DNA from: Achromobacter veterisilvae
Lineage (GTDB): Bacteria; Pseudomonadota; Gammaproteobacteria; Burkholderiales; Burkholderiaceae_B
Assembly (NCBI RefSeq): GCF_900496975.1
Contig: NZ_UFQC01000005.1
Coordinates: 124,001-188,000 of the forward strand
Direction of reading: 5' to 3'
Length of the DNA stretch: 64,000 nucleotides
Shown: piece after piece, positions 6,039-14,293 of the stretch
Position numbering within the stretch: the stretch's first letter is position 1
Layout: every line of letters starts with the position of its first letter
Notes under the pieces: model-generated
Seen by the model: the letters and a program-made list of their open reading frames with translations, nothing else
Told to the model about the DNA's origin: nothing
The model's database searches: none
Translations under genes and position numbers: made by a program

Positions 6039-7841
6039 CTATCCGCAGATCCGGCAGTCCTGGGCGGGCGGTCCATCGAGCGGGCGGAGTTCCGGCGCGG
6101 AGGACATGACGGCGTCCAGCTCCGGGTCGGGGCGGAAAATCGTCAGTCCTTTCAGGCCCGTCCGCCATCCCTGCATGAACAGGGCCTGCACGTCCTCGAC
6201 GCGCCAGCGGGTGGGGACGGGAACCGTCTTCGAGATCGAGGCATCGACATAGGGTTGCAGCGCCGCGAGCATGGCGACATGATCCGCCGGCGCGATGGCC
6301 GCTGCTTCGAGGAAGTAGCCGGGCAGGGCCGACGCCCCGGGGTGCAGGCGTTTCCAGAGCCGCCATGCATGGTTTTCCGCCGTCATTTCCGTGGGCGGTT
6401 CGCCCCGGAACCGCAGCCGCCGGCGATACGTCCAGCCGTAGGCGGGCTCGATGCCGTTGGAGCAGTTGTCCGCGAAAGCCAGGCTGACGCTGCCGGTCGG
6501 CGCGTAGGAAACGAGGTGGCTGTTTCGCAAGCCGTGCGCCGCGATCGCCTTGCGCACCTCGCCGGGAAGCGAATCGCAGGCTCCGCCCGGCGCCAGATAA
6601 TCGTCGGGTCGGTAGAGCGGAAACGGCCCGCGCTCCGCCGCCAAGGCCGCGGAGGCCGCATAGGCGTTATCCCGGATGCAGCGGGCGGCCGCCTGGGCGG
6701 CGGTCCGCCCGGCTTCGCTGTCATAGCGCAACTGCATCATCGCGAGCATGTCCGCCAGGCCCGTGACCCCCACTCCGATCCTGCGTTTGGCGCGAGCCTC
6801 TTTCGCCTGGGCGGGGAGGGGCCAGCGCGTCAGGTCGATGACGTTGTCCAGCATGCGCACCTGCGTCCGCACCAGGTCCGCGAGCCGGGTCAGGTCCATT
6901 TCCGGCGCGCCGGCGTGGCCGAACGGATGCTTCACCAGGCGGCCGAGGTCGATGGGGCCCAGGACGCAGCAGCCGTATTCGGGTAGAGGCTGTTCGCCGC
7001 AAGGATTGGTCGCGCGTATCGTCTCCAGCGCGCGCAGGCGGTTCGTCCGGTTGATGGTGTCCAGGTAGAGCAGGCCGGGTTCCGCGCTGTGCAGGGCCTG
7101 GCGGCAGATCTCGTCCCAGATCGCCCGGGCGGAATCCACCCGATAGCGCCACAGCCCGCCTTCCGAGCGGGCCGCCCCTGCCGCGATCGCCGCCGGGCTC
7201 GGCGCGGCGGGGTGCAGCAGCGGCCACGGGGCGTCGCGCTCGACCGCCACGAGAAACGCATCCGTGACCGCGACGGAAACATTGAACGTGCCCCAGCGCT
7301 TGCGGCCGTGCTTGGCGCGCACGAATTCGACGATGTCCGGGTGGTCGCAGGACAGCACCGCCATCTGCGCGCCGCGCCGGCTGCCCTGCCAGGGAAGCTG
7401 GGTGCAGGCCTGGTCATAGCGGTCGATCGCCTGGCAGACGGGCGGCGCGGCGCGGTGGGCTTCGGCGTCCGCCGCGGCCGGCGGCAGCGGGGAAAAGTCA
7501 TATCCGACGCCACCGCCCATGGCCAGCGTCGCGCAGGCCTGCGCCAGCCCCTCGTCGAAGGACAGAGCGGAATGCGCGCCGCCGACCGGCTGGACGAAAC
7601 AGTTGACCATGGTCGCGCGGGCGTCCGTTCCGGCGTTGGCCATGATGCGGCCGGCGCCGATGGCGCCGCATTCCATGTTGCGCAGGAACAGGCGGGCGAT
7701 TTCCGCCCGCTTCCCGGCAGGCTCGGCCTGCGCCAGGGCGCGCGCGACGCGCGCATAGACGTGCGCCGCCAGAGACTCGCCGGACGCCGCGTAGCGGTCG
7801 GCCAGCACCTGGGAGCAGATGGGCTGCGCGGTCAGTCGCAT
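6039..7841 (-). CDS. Adenosylcobalamin-dependent (class II) ribonucleotide reductase, compact form
   Basis: This 600-residue ribonucleotide reductase reduces ribonucleotides with a B12-generated thiyl radical and needs no oxygen. Motifs in order: Cys81 in MVNCFVQ; NPCGEQPLPEYGCC (279-292), with the radical Cys281 and Glu283; SYAPTGSVSLAFADNCSNG; and a C-terminal DCRICG with a C-x2-C redox pair. There is no N-terminal ATP-cone before the catalytic barrel, so overall activity control is probably absent. The start at 7841 was chosen because an upstream in-frame ATG would overlap the BON gene by 71 bases. It lies 4 bases after the BON stop and is likely co-transcribed. It recalls mycobacterial nrdZ. 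A housekeeping class I enzyme is presumably encoded elsewhere. Confidence 0.88.
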   Translation of the reverse strand: MRLTAQPICSQVLADRYAASGESLAAHVYARVARALAQAEPAGKRAEIARLFLRNMECGAIGAGRIMANAGTDARATMVNCFVQPVGGAHSALSFDEGLAQACATLAMGGGVGYDFSPLPPAAADAEAHRAAPPVCQAIDRYDQACTQLPWQGSRRGAQMAVLSCDHPDIVEFVRAKHGRKRWGTFNVSVAVTDAFLVAVERDAPWPLLHPAAPSPAAIAAGAARSEGGLWRYRVDSARAIWDEICRQALHSAEPGLLYLDTINRTNRLRALETIRATNPCGEQPLPEYGCCVLGPIDLGRLVKHPFGHAGAPEMDLTRLADLVRTQVRMLDNVIDLTRWPLPAQAKEARAKRRIGVGVTGLADMLAMMQLRYDSEAGRTAAQAAARCIRDNAYAASAALAAERGPFPLYRPDDYLAPGGACDSLPGEVRKAIAAHGLRNSHLVSYAPTGSVSLAFADNCSNGIEPAYGWTYRRRLRFRGEPPTEMTAENHAWRLWKRLHPGASALPGYFLEAAAIAPADHVAMLAALQPYVDASISKTVPVPTRWRVEDVQALFMQGWRTGLKGLTIFRPDPELDAVMSSAPELRPLDGPPAQDCRICG

Positions 7842-7845
7842 GAAA

Positions 7846-8499
7846 TCAATCGATCTCCAGCCTGTCGTCCACGCCGAGCACGCTCGGCGCGCTCCATGCC
7901 GCGCGCTCGGCCGCATAGCGCTCCGGCAGGCTGCGCACCTTTCCGGTCAAGGTTACGTGCCTGCCATGGACCGAAACCTGGATTTCCTCGGCTTCCAGCT
8001 CGGCGCTGCGCCTGAGCGCGGTCTGTATTCTTTCCTTGATGTCGCTCACCTGCGCGACGGGGTTCAGGGCGATGAGGTTGGAGACCCCTTTGACGCCCCC
8101 AAGCTGGCGCACGGCGCTTTCGGCCGCCGCGCGCTGGTAGTTCCAGTCGACTTCCCCGGTCAGCGTCACCCATCCTTGCTGCACTTTGACCTGCACCGCG
8201 TCGGCCGGCACCGACACGTTCCAGCCTATCACGCTGACCGCGCGGGTCGCTATCCGGTCGTCCGCGGTCTGCTCTTCGTACTCGCTGCGGACCTGGATTT
8301 CCTGGGCGATTCCCCTCACGCCCCTGACTCCCTGCACGATGCGCTCCGCATCGTACTTTTCGGCGTAGGTCTTTACGTGGCCGGTCAAGGTCACCACGCC
8401 GTTGGCGACGGCGACCCCGATACCCGCGGCGTCGACGCGCGGATCGTATTCCAGGGCGTCCAGGGCGCGGCGGCGAAGTTTTTCATCTTCCACTTCCAT
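7846..8499 (-). CDS. Triple-BON-domain protein (OsmY-like, cytoplasmic)
   Basis: This 217-residue protein has three BON domains (about 5-70, 78-145 and 148-215), each with the recurrent V-x-V-x2-G-W/V-V-T-L-T-G core (NGVVTLTGHV, QGWVTLTGEV, HGRHVTLTGKV). BON domains are thought to bind membranes or other hydrophobic surfaces. No signal peptide is visible, unlike OsmY. ATG at 8499 has TTGGAGA seven bases upstream. It is the first gene of a two-gene unit with the class II ribonucleotide reductase, preceded by an FNR-like box at 8621-8634. Its precise function is unknown. Confidence 0.88.
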   Translation of the reverse strand: MEVEDEKLRRRALDALEYDPRVDAAGIGVAVANGVVTLTGHVKTYAEKYDAERIVQGVRGVRGIAQEIQVRSEYEEQTADDRIATRAVSVIGWNVSVPADAVQVKVQQGWVTLTGEVDWNYQRAAAESAVRQLGGVKGVSNLIALNPVAQVSDIKERIQTALRRSAELEAEEIQVSVHGRHVTLTGKVRSLPERYAAERAAWSAPSVLGVDDRLEID

Positions 8500-8826
8500 G
8501 ACGATTCTCCAATGGCAAGGACTTCCCGGGCCTGCGCGAGCCGTCTTCCGGCGCCCCGGCCCGGGCGGCGGCCGGACTCGCCTCCAGGCTTCGAGTTTCC
8601 GCGCATGGGCCGGACGGGGGTTGACAAATATCAGCAAGAAATGGGGCGGCATGGAGCGCCGCGCGGCGCCGTCGCCGCCATTTGGACGCCGGCGCTTGCC
8701 CTGACGGACGAAGTGTCGGTCTAATGGGGATGATGCAGAGGCCCGTGGGCGGAAGTCGACACTTGCTAAAAAAGCCATTGGATCCGCTGCTTACATCAAT
8801 AGTAAATTCTCAAGGAATCTCCTGCC
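8500..8826. other. Divergent intergenic region, BON-RNR versus thiolase
   Basis: This 327-base stretch has no convincing gene. The left two thirds are GC-rich and hold the FNR-like box for the minus-strand BON gene. The right end (about 8760-8815) is AT-richer and should carry the thiolase promoter; TTGGAT (8778-8783) and TAAATT (8803-8808) are the best hexamers but are 19 bases apart, so this promoter is weakly supported. Confidence 0.5.
8621..8634 (-). promoter_or_regulatory. FNR/ANR-like box upstream of BON-RNR
   Basis: TTGAC-AAAT-ATCAG matches TTGAT-N4-ATCAA at eight of ten positions. Its centre (8627.5) would lie about 41 bases before a start near 8587; the best -10 there is a poor GAAACT (8599-8594). 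It is weaker than the two boxes near 4.5 kb, but it precedes genes of the same functional class. Confidence 0.45.
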
Positions 8827-10008
8827 ATGAATGAAGTCATCGTCGCGTCCGCCGTCCGTACCGCCATCGGCGATTTCGGGGGCGCGCTGAAAGACGTGCC
8901 GCCGTGCGACCTGGGCGCCACTGTCATCAAGGCCGCGCTGGAACGCGCCGGCGTCAAGGGCGACGAGGTCGGCCACGTCGCGGTCGGCCATGTGATCAAC
9001 ACCGAACCCCGCGACATGTACCTGTCGCGCGTGGCCGCCATGAACGCCGGCATCGCCAAGGAGACCCCGGCCTTCAACGTCAACCGCCTGTGCGGCTCGG
9101 GCCTGCAGGCCATCGTGTCGGCGGCGCAGACCATCCTGCTGGGCGACGCGGACATCGCGATCGGCGCCGGCGCCGAAAGCATGAGCCGCGCGCCCTATAT
9201 CGCGCCGGCCCAGCGCTGGGGCGCGCGCATGGGCGACAGCGTCATGCTGGACATGATGACCGGCGCGCTGTCGGATCCTTTCGGCCGCATGCACATGGGC
9301 GTCACCGCCGAGAACGTGGCGGCCAAATTCGGCATCAGCCGCCAGGACCAGGACGCCGTGGCCGCCGAATCGCACCGCCGCGCCGCCGCCGCCATCGATG
9401 CCGGCTACTTCCGCGACCAGATCGTGCCGGTGGTCATGAAGTCGCGCAAGGGCGAGGTCGTGTTCGATACCGACGAACACGTGCGCCGCGACATCTCGGC
9501 CGATAGCCTGGCCACGCTCAAGCCGGTATTCCAGAAGGAAAACGGCACCGTCACGGCGGGCAACGCCTCGGGCCTGAACGACGGCGCCGGCGCGGTGGTG
9601 CTGATGAACGCCTCGGTGGCGGCCAAGCGCGGCATCAAGCCGCTGGCCCGCCTGGTCGCGTACGCCCACGCGGGCGTGGACCCCGACATCATGGGCATCG
9701 GCCCGGTCCCGGCGACCCAGGCCGCGCTCAAGCGCGCCGGCCTGACCGTGGACCAACTGGACGTGATCGAGGCCAACGAGGCTTTCGCGGCGCAGGCATG
9801 CGCCGTGTCGCGCGAACTGAAGCTGGACCCGGCCAAGGTGAACCCCAACGGCAGCGGCATCGGCTTGGGCCATCCCATCGGCGCCACCGGCGCGATCATC
9901 ACCGTCAAGGCGCTGCACGAACTGCAACGCGTGGGCGGCCGCTACGCGCTGGTGACCATGTGCATCGGCGGCGGCCAGGGCATCGCCGCGATCTTCGAGC
10001 GCATCTGA
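8827..10008 (+). CDS. Acetyl-CoA C-acyltransferase (thiolase, PhaA/BktB-like)
   Basis: This 393-residue thiolase condenses acetyl-CoA units or cleaves 3-ketoacyl-CoA. It shows the nucleophilic cysteine in NRLCGSGLQA (about 88), NEAFAAQ, GLGHPIGATG with the catalytic His, and the second catalytic Cys in CIGGGQG. Length and motifs match biosynthetic/degradative thiolases of the PhaA/BktB/AtoB group; substrate length cannot be read from sequence. AAGGA lies upstream of the ATG. It stands alone and is followed by a palindromic repeat array. The IclR-controlled acyl-CoA operon further downstream lacks a thiolase, so this enzyme could finish that pathway. Confidence 0.93.
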   Translation: MNEVIVASAVRTAIGDFGGALKDVPPCDLGATVIKAALERAGVKGDEVGHVAVGHVINTEPRDMYLSRVAAMNAGIAKETPAFNVNRLCGSGLQAIVSAAQTILLGDADIAIGAGAESMSRAPYIAPAQRWGARMGDSVMLDMMTGALSDPFGRMHMGVTAENVAAKFGISRQDQDAVAAESHRRAAAAIDAGYFRDQIVPVVMKSRKGEVVFDTDEHVRRDISADSLATLKPVFQKENGTVTAGNASGLNDGAGAVVLMNASVAAKRGIKPLARLVAYAHAGVDPDIMGIGPVPATQAALKRAGLTVDQLDVIEANEAFAAQACAVSRELKLDPAKVNPNGSGIGLGHPIGATGAIITVKALHELQRVGGRYALVTMCIGGGQGIAAIFERI

Positions 10009-10492
10009 AGAGAATGAAGATGCAAGGTGTCTGAGACCCCTGCGCAAGGTGTCTGACACCCCATGAGATGCTCGTCCAAGTTGACGCTGGTGTCCTCGGG
10101 TGTCAGACACCCAGAGGCACTTGCGCAAGGTGTCGATACGCAAGGTGTCTGACACCCCCATGAGATGCTCGTCCAAGTTGAAGCCGGCGTTCCCGGGTGT
10201 CAGACACCCGGAGGCACTTGCGCAAGGTGTCGATACGCAAGGTGTCTGACACCCCATGAGATGCTCGTCCAAGTTGAAGCCGGTGTCCCCGGGTGTCAGA
10301 CACCCGGAGGCACTTGCGCAAGGTGTCGATATGCAAGGTGTCTGACACCCATACGAGATGCTCGTCCAAGTTGAAGCCGGTGTCCCCGGGTGTCAGACAC
10401 CCGGCGACACTTGCCTCGGCTTGAACGAACAACTCGTATGGGTGTCAGACACTGCAAAATCCGCGTTGCGGGGGAACTTCAGCAGCCTTTCC
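10009..10492. repeat. Tandem array of 96-bp units carrying a GGGTGTC-N-GACACCC palindrome
   Basis: There is no gene between the thiolase and the IclR gene. Four near-identical 96-97-bp units begin at 10048, 10144, 10241 and 10337, with a degenerate lead copy at about 10026. Each unit has two palindromes about 50 bases apart: GGTGTCTGACACCCC and GGGTGTCAGACACCC (10098-10112, 10195-10209, 10291-10305, 10388-10402). A last copy lies at 10440-10452. Interval sequence (ATGAGATGCTCGTCCAAG) is also conserved, so this is a tandem duplication, not a spacer array. It may act as a terminator, a protein-binding array or a REP-like element. The same palindrome recurs at 28.4 kb. Confidence 0.9.
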
Positions 10493-11260
10493 TCAGCCCA
10501 GGTAATCCCCCGCCCACGCCTGGCACTCGGCGCGCAGCAGCGCGCCCATCTGCGCCCGCCGGGGCGCGTCCAGGCGGCTGCTGATCGCGCCGAAGCTGAA
10601 CGCCACCCAAGTCAGCTCCGACACCCGGAACGCCGCGCCCACGCCGGAGACGCCCGGCGTGATGGTGTCCACGATTTCCGAATAGCCCGCCTTGCGGGCC
10701 TGCCTCACCGCTTTCATCAGCGAGGCGCTGGATACGCCGATCTGCGCGTAGCTGGCGGCGTGCCGCGCATAGAGCGACGCGATCTCTTCGTCCGGCAGCG
10801 CGGCCATCAGCGCCAGCCCGCCCGCGCCCACGCCCAGCAGGCGCCGTTCCCCCTGGTCGATGGTGAACACCTTCACGGGGAACGAGCCGGCCTCGCGCAA
10901 CAGGCACAAGGCGTAATCGCCCTGGCGTATCACCAGGAACACCGTGTCGCCCGATAGCCGCGCCAGCTTTTGCGCGAACGGGCGCAGCGCGTCCAGCAGC
11001 GGCGTGCGCCGCAGCGCCGCGAACCCCAGTTGCATGGAATCCACGCCCAGGCGGTAGCGCCGCGTGCGCGCGTCGCGTTCGGCGAACTGTTCCTCCAGCA
11101 GGCTGCTGAGCAGGCGGTGCGCCGTGGAGCGCTCCAGCCCGGTGGCGGCCATGACGCCCTGCAGATCGATGCCTTCTTCCTGGTGCTGCGCCAGCACGCG
11201 CAGCAGGGCCAGGGCGCGCCGCATGCTTTGGGTACCGCCGGTTGAGGCTAGGTTGTTCAT
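10493..11260 (-). CDS. IclR-family transcriptional regulator
   Basis: This 255-residue regulator has an N-terminal winged HTH (about 12-72: SMRRALALLRVLAQHQ, VMAATGLERSTAHRLLSSL) and a C-terminal IclR effector domain (about 85-250: SGDTVFLVIRQGDYALCLLRE, LGVGAGGLALMAALPDEE, GVSGVGAAFRV). IclR proteins bind small acids and act as repressors or activators. It diverges from the acyl-CoA operon at 11373 across a 112-base AT-rich gap, the classic layout for control of the neighbouring operon. The effector is probably an intermediate of that pathway, but is not identifiable. Confidence 0.92.
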   Translation of the reverse strand: MNNLASTGGTQSMRRALALLRVLAQHQEEGIDLQGVMAATGLERSTAHRLLSSLLEEQFAERDARTRRYRLGVDSMQLGFAALRRTPLLDALRPFAQKLARLSGDTVFLVIRQGDYALCLLREAGSFPVKVFTIDQGERRLLGVGAGGLALMAALPDEEIASLYARHAASYAQIGVSSASLMKAVRQARKAGYSEIVDTITPGVSGVGAAFRVSELTWVAFSFGAISSRLDAPRRAQMGALLRAECQAWAGDYLG

Positions 11261-11328
11261 GATATGGGAAATAGTTGTTGAATATTTTGTATTTTAGGAT
11301 TCCAGGTGCGTTAATTCAATCCAAAGGA

Positions 11329-11351
11329 CCGCGCCGCCTTCGAGGGCGCGG
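11329..11351 (+). promoter_or_regulatory. Leader hairpin of the IclR-linked acyl-CoA operon
   Basis: CCGCGCC and GGCGCGG form a 7-bp GC stem with a 9-base loop, 21 bases before the hydratase start. The AT-rich patch just left of it (about 11261-11300) should hold the divergent promoters, although no clean hexamer pair is visible. The hairpin may stabilise the mRNA 5' end or limit translation. Confidence 0.35.
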
Positions 11352-11372
11352 CGGAACAAGGACGAGGAGACC

Positions 11373-12176
11373 ATGGAATACGCCACCCTGGCCGTCGAGC
11401 GGCACGACTCCGTATGCCGCATCAGCCTGGCGCGCGAGTCCGCGCGCAATGCCCAGAGCCAGCAGATGCTGGACGAACTGGACGAAGCCCTGACCCGGGC
11501 CGAGCGCGACGACTCGGTGCGGGTCGTGGTGCTGGCGGGCCGCGGCGCCCATTTTTCAGCCGGGCACGATCTGAAGGAAGCCCAGGCCAAGCGCGCCGAC
11601 TTCACGGTGGAGGAGCGCTGGGAGTACGAGTCGCGCCGCTATTACGGCTATTGCCTGCGCATCTGGGACTTTCCCAAGCCGACCGTGGCCCAGGTCCAGG
11701 GCGCCTGCGTGGCGGGCGGGTTCATGATCGCCAACATGTGCGACCTGGTGGTATGCGCCGACACCGCGTACTTCTCGGATCCGGTGGGCCACACGCTGGC
11801 GGCCGCGGCCACCGAGGTGCTGATCCATCCCTGGGTGATGGGGCTGCGCAAGGCCAAGGAAATGCTCTACACCGGCGAAAAGGTCGACGCCCAGGAAGCG
11901 CAGCGGATCGGCATGGTGAACCGCGTGGTGCCCGAGGCCGAGCTGGACGCCGCGGCGCTGGCGCTGGCGCAGCGCATCGCGCAGGCGCCGCCGTTCGGCC
12001 TGCGCCTGATCAAGCGATCGCTGAACCGCACGGCCGACGCGCAGGGTTTCCGCACGGCCTTGTCGGCGCACTTCGACACCCATCAGTTGTCGCACCTGAG
12101 CGAAGAATTCCAGGCCGTGCGCGAGCGCGGGCTGGCCCAGGCGATCCAGCGCAACAAGGAGGGCAAGACCGCATGA
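11373..12176 (+). CDS. Enoyl-CoA hydratase/isomerase family protein
   Basis: This 267-residue crotonase-fold enzyme has the oxyanion-hole segments AGRGAHFSAGHDLKEA (about 60) and QGACVAGGFMIANMCDLV (about 110). The first catalytic-Glu position of classical hydratases is occupied by other residues, so the reaction (hydration, isomerisation or hydrolysis) is uncertain. GACGAGGAGA gives a strong ribosome site. It is the first gene of a five-gene operon (hydratase, CoA ligase, Bug protein, two acyl-CoA dehydrogenases) opposite an IclR regulator. Its stop overlaps the next start as ATGA. Confidence 0.9.
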   Translation: MEYATLAVERHDSVCRISLARESARNAQSQQMLDELDEALTRAERDDSVRVVVLAGRGAHFSAGHDLKEAQAKRADFTVEERWEYESRRYYGYCLRIWDFPKPTVAQVQGACVAGGFMIANMCDLVVCADTAYFSDPVGHTLAAAATEVLIHPWVMGLRKAKEMLYTGEKVDAQEAQRIGMVNRVVPEAELDAAALALAQRIAQAPPFGLRLIKRSLNRTADAQGFRTALSAHFDTHQLSHLSEEFQAVRERGLAQAIQRNKEGKTA

Positions 12177-14257
12177 GCGCGTCCCTGGATCCCTTGCTGA
12201 ATCCGCGCTCCATCGCGATGATCGGCGCCAGCGCCGACGCGGGGCGCATCGGCGGCATGCCGCTGGAACTGCTGACGCGCTTCGGCTATGCCGGCGGCAT
12301 CTATCCCGTGAACCCGAAATACCGGGAAGTGTTCGGCCGGCGCTGCTTTCCCGATATCGAATCCGTGCCCGAACCGGTGGACCTGGCGGTGCTGGCGATC
12401 GCCGCCGCCGACGTGACGCCCATGCTGCGCCGCTGCCATGCGCGGGGCGTGCGCGCGGCCATCGTCTATGCCGCGGGCTTCGCCGAGGCGGGCGGCGAGG
12501 GCGCGCGCTTGCAGGACGAACTGGAGGCCTTCGTGGCGGAAAGCGGCATGGCCGTGGCCGGCCCGAACTGCATGGGCTTCGCCAATCTGAACACCCAGGC
12601 CTACACGGCGTTCGCCTCCGTGTTCAAGACCGCGCCGGCGCAGAGCGGGCCGGGCACGGTCAGCCTGCTGACGCAGAGCGGCAACGTGTGCGCCGCCGTG
12701 TACGCCATCGCGCGCGGGCTGGGCCTGCCGTTTTCGCACTTCATCAATACGGGCAACGAAGCCTGCCTGGATTTTTCGCAGTACCTCGAATACCTGGCCG
12801 CGGATCCGCAGACGGAAATCGTGCTGGGCTACATCGAACAACTGCGCGACGGCGAGCGTTTCATCCGAGCCTGCCGCGAACTGGAACGCCAGGGCAAGCT
12901 GCTGATCGCGCTGAAGGCGGGCTCCACGGACAAGGGCGCGCAGGCGGTGCAGTCGCATACCTCGGCGCTGGCCGGGGACCGGCGCGTGTACGGGGCGGCC
13001 TTCCGGCAGTTGAACGTGATCGAGGCCACCGACTTCGCGCAGATGGCGCACCTGGCCAGCCTCGCCACGTTGCGCCATCGCAGCGCGGGCAAGCGCGTCG
13101 CCGTGCTGACGATGTCGGGCGCGCTGGGCGCCATCCTGGCGGACAAGTTCATCGGCGCCGGGCTGGAACTGCCCGACCTGCCGCCCGACCTGCAGGCCGT
13201 GCTGCGCGGCGGCATTCCCGACTACGGCATGGTGGGCAACCCGGTGGACGTGACGGGCAATGTCGTCAACGATCCGGACTTCGTGCGCACCGTGCTGCAG
13301 GCGCTGGCCACCAGCGCCGCCATCGACGCCGTGGTGGTGTACGCGCCCGGCTACATGCTCGACCGCATGGCCGAGGCGCTGGCCGACGTGTCCCGCAGGC
13401 ATCCGCGGCTGTTCGTCGCGATCGACACCGGGCAGGCCCAGAGCCGCGCCGCGCTGCGCGAGGCCGGCGTGGCGGTGTTCGAGGACCTGGGCCTCGCGGT
13501 CTCGGCCCTGGCGCCCTACCTGCTGTGGTGCGAGGCGCGCGGCGCAAAGCGCATCGCGCCGTCGCCGTCGCCGGCCGCGGCCGAGGCGCCGGCCCTGCCA
13601 TGCAACGAGGCCGACGCCCGCGCCTATGTGGCGGCCTTCGGCCTGCCGCAAGCGCGGGCGGGCGCCGCGCGCGGCGCCGACGAGGCGGTGGCCCACGCGC
13701 GCGCCGCCGGCTATCCGGTGGCCCTGAAGATCCTGAGCCCCGATATCGCCCACAAGACGGAGGCGGGCGGCGTGGCGCTGAACCTGGCGGACGACGAAGC
13801 CGTGCGCGCCGCGTACCTGGCGGTGACGCAGGCCGCGGCGCGGGCGCGGCCGGACGCGCGCATCGACGGCGCGATGGTGCAGAAGATGGAGCGCGGCGTG
13901 GCGGAGATCATCGTCGGCGCCACCCGCGACCCGGTCTTCGGCCCGGTGCTGACCGTGGGCCTGGGCGGCGTGCTGACCGAGCTTTACCAGGACACCAGCC
14001 ACCGCCTGCTGCCGGTCGACGAAGACATCGCGTTGCAGATGCTGCGCGAACTCAAGGCGTACGCGCTGCTGGACGGCTACCGGGGCAAGCCCCGGGCCGA
14101 CGTGGCGGCGGCGTGCCGCAGCATCGTGGCCGTGGGCGACGCCTTGCTCGCCGCGCCCGCGGCCGTGGCGGAAATCGAAGTCAATCCATTGCTCATCAAA
14201 GAGGCGGGGCAGGGCGTCGCGGTGCTGGACGCGCTGATCCTGCCCGCAACCCCGTAG
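12173..14257 (+). CDS. NDP-forming acyl-CoA synthetase (acetate-CoA ligase family)
   Basis: This 694-residue protein fuses the alpha- and beta-type parts of NDP-forming acyl-CoA synthetases. It has an N-terminal CoA-binding Rossmann domain (NPRSIAMIGASADAGRIGG, 10-130), succinyl-CoA-ligase-like domains with the phosphohistidine region QSHTSALAGDRRVYGAAF (about 260), and a C-terminal ATP-grasp domain (about 480-690: VALKILSPDIAHKTEAGGV, EIEVNPLLI). It would activate a carboxylic acid to its CoA ester in the cytoplasm. The ATG overlaps the hydratase stop (ATGA). A Bug binding protein follows, consistent with uptake and activation of an organic acid; the substrate is not identifiable. Confidence 0.92.
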   Translation: MSASLDPLLNPRSIAMIGASADAGRIGGMPLELLTRFGYAGGIYPVNPKYREVFGRRCFPDIESVPEPVDLAVLAIAAADVTPMLRRCHARGVRAAIVYAAGFAEAGGEGARLQDELEAFVAESGMAVAGPNCMGFANLNTQAYTAFASVFKTAPAQSGPGTVSLLTQSGNVCAAVYAIARGLGLPFSHFINTGNEACLDFSQYLEYLAADPQTEIVLGYIEQLRDGERFIRACRELERQGKLLIALKAGSTDKGAQAVQSHTSALAGDRRVYGAAFRQLNVIEATDFAQMAHLASLATLRHRSAGKRVAVLTMSGALGAILADKFIGAGLELPDLPPDLQAVLRGGIPDYGMVGNPVDVTGNVVNDPDFVRTVLQALATSAAIDAVVVYAPGYMLDRMAEALADVSRRHPRLFVAIDTGQAQSRAALREAGVAVFEDLGLAVSALAPYLLWCEARGAKRIAPSPSPAAAEAPALPCNEADARAYVAAFGLPQARAGAARGADEAVAHARAAGYPVALKILSPDIAHKTEAGGVALNLADDEAVRAAYLAVTQAAARARPDARIDGAMVQKMERGVAEIIVGATRDPVFGPVLTVGLGGVLTELYQDTSHRLLPVDEDIALQMLRELKAYALLDGYRGKPRADVAAACRSIVAVGDALLAAPAAVAEIEVNPLLIKEAGQGVAVLDALILPATP

Positions 14258-14293
14258 CGCGCGAGCGCAACGCAATCCCAGGAGGAGACAAGC

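Noticed and set aside
8791..10272. Long minus-strand open frame opposite the thiolase gene
   Set aside because: High-GC antisense shadow; the plus-strand thiolase has all catalytic motifs, and the antisense protein is His/Arg/Ala-rich without any domain.
10103..10432. Open frames running through the palindromic repeats on both strands
   Set aside because: They merely translate the tandem repeats, lack ribosome sites and family similarity, and vary with repeat number.
10024..10452. CRISPR-like array
   Set aside because: The intervals between palindromes are themselves repeated nearly identically, repeat length and spacing do not fit a direct-repeat/unique-spacer pattern, and no cas genes are present.
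12083..14275. 730-codon minus-strand frame opposite the CoA ligase
   Set aside because: Antisense shadow of a well-supported gene; no recognisable fold in the translated product.
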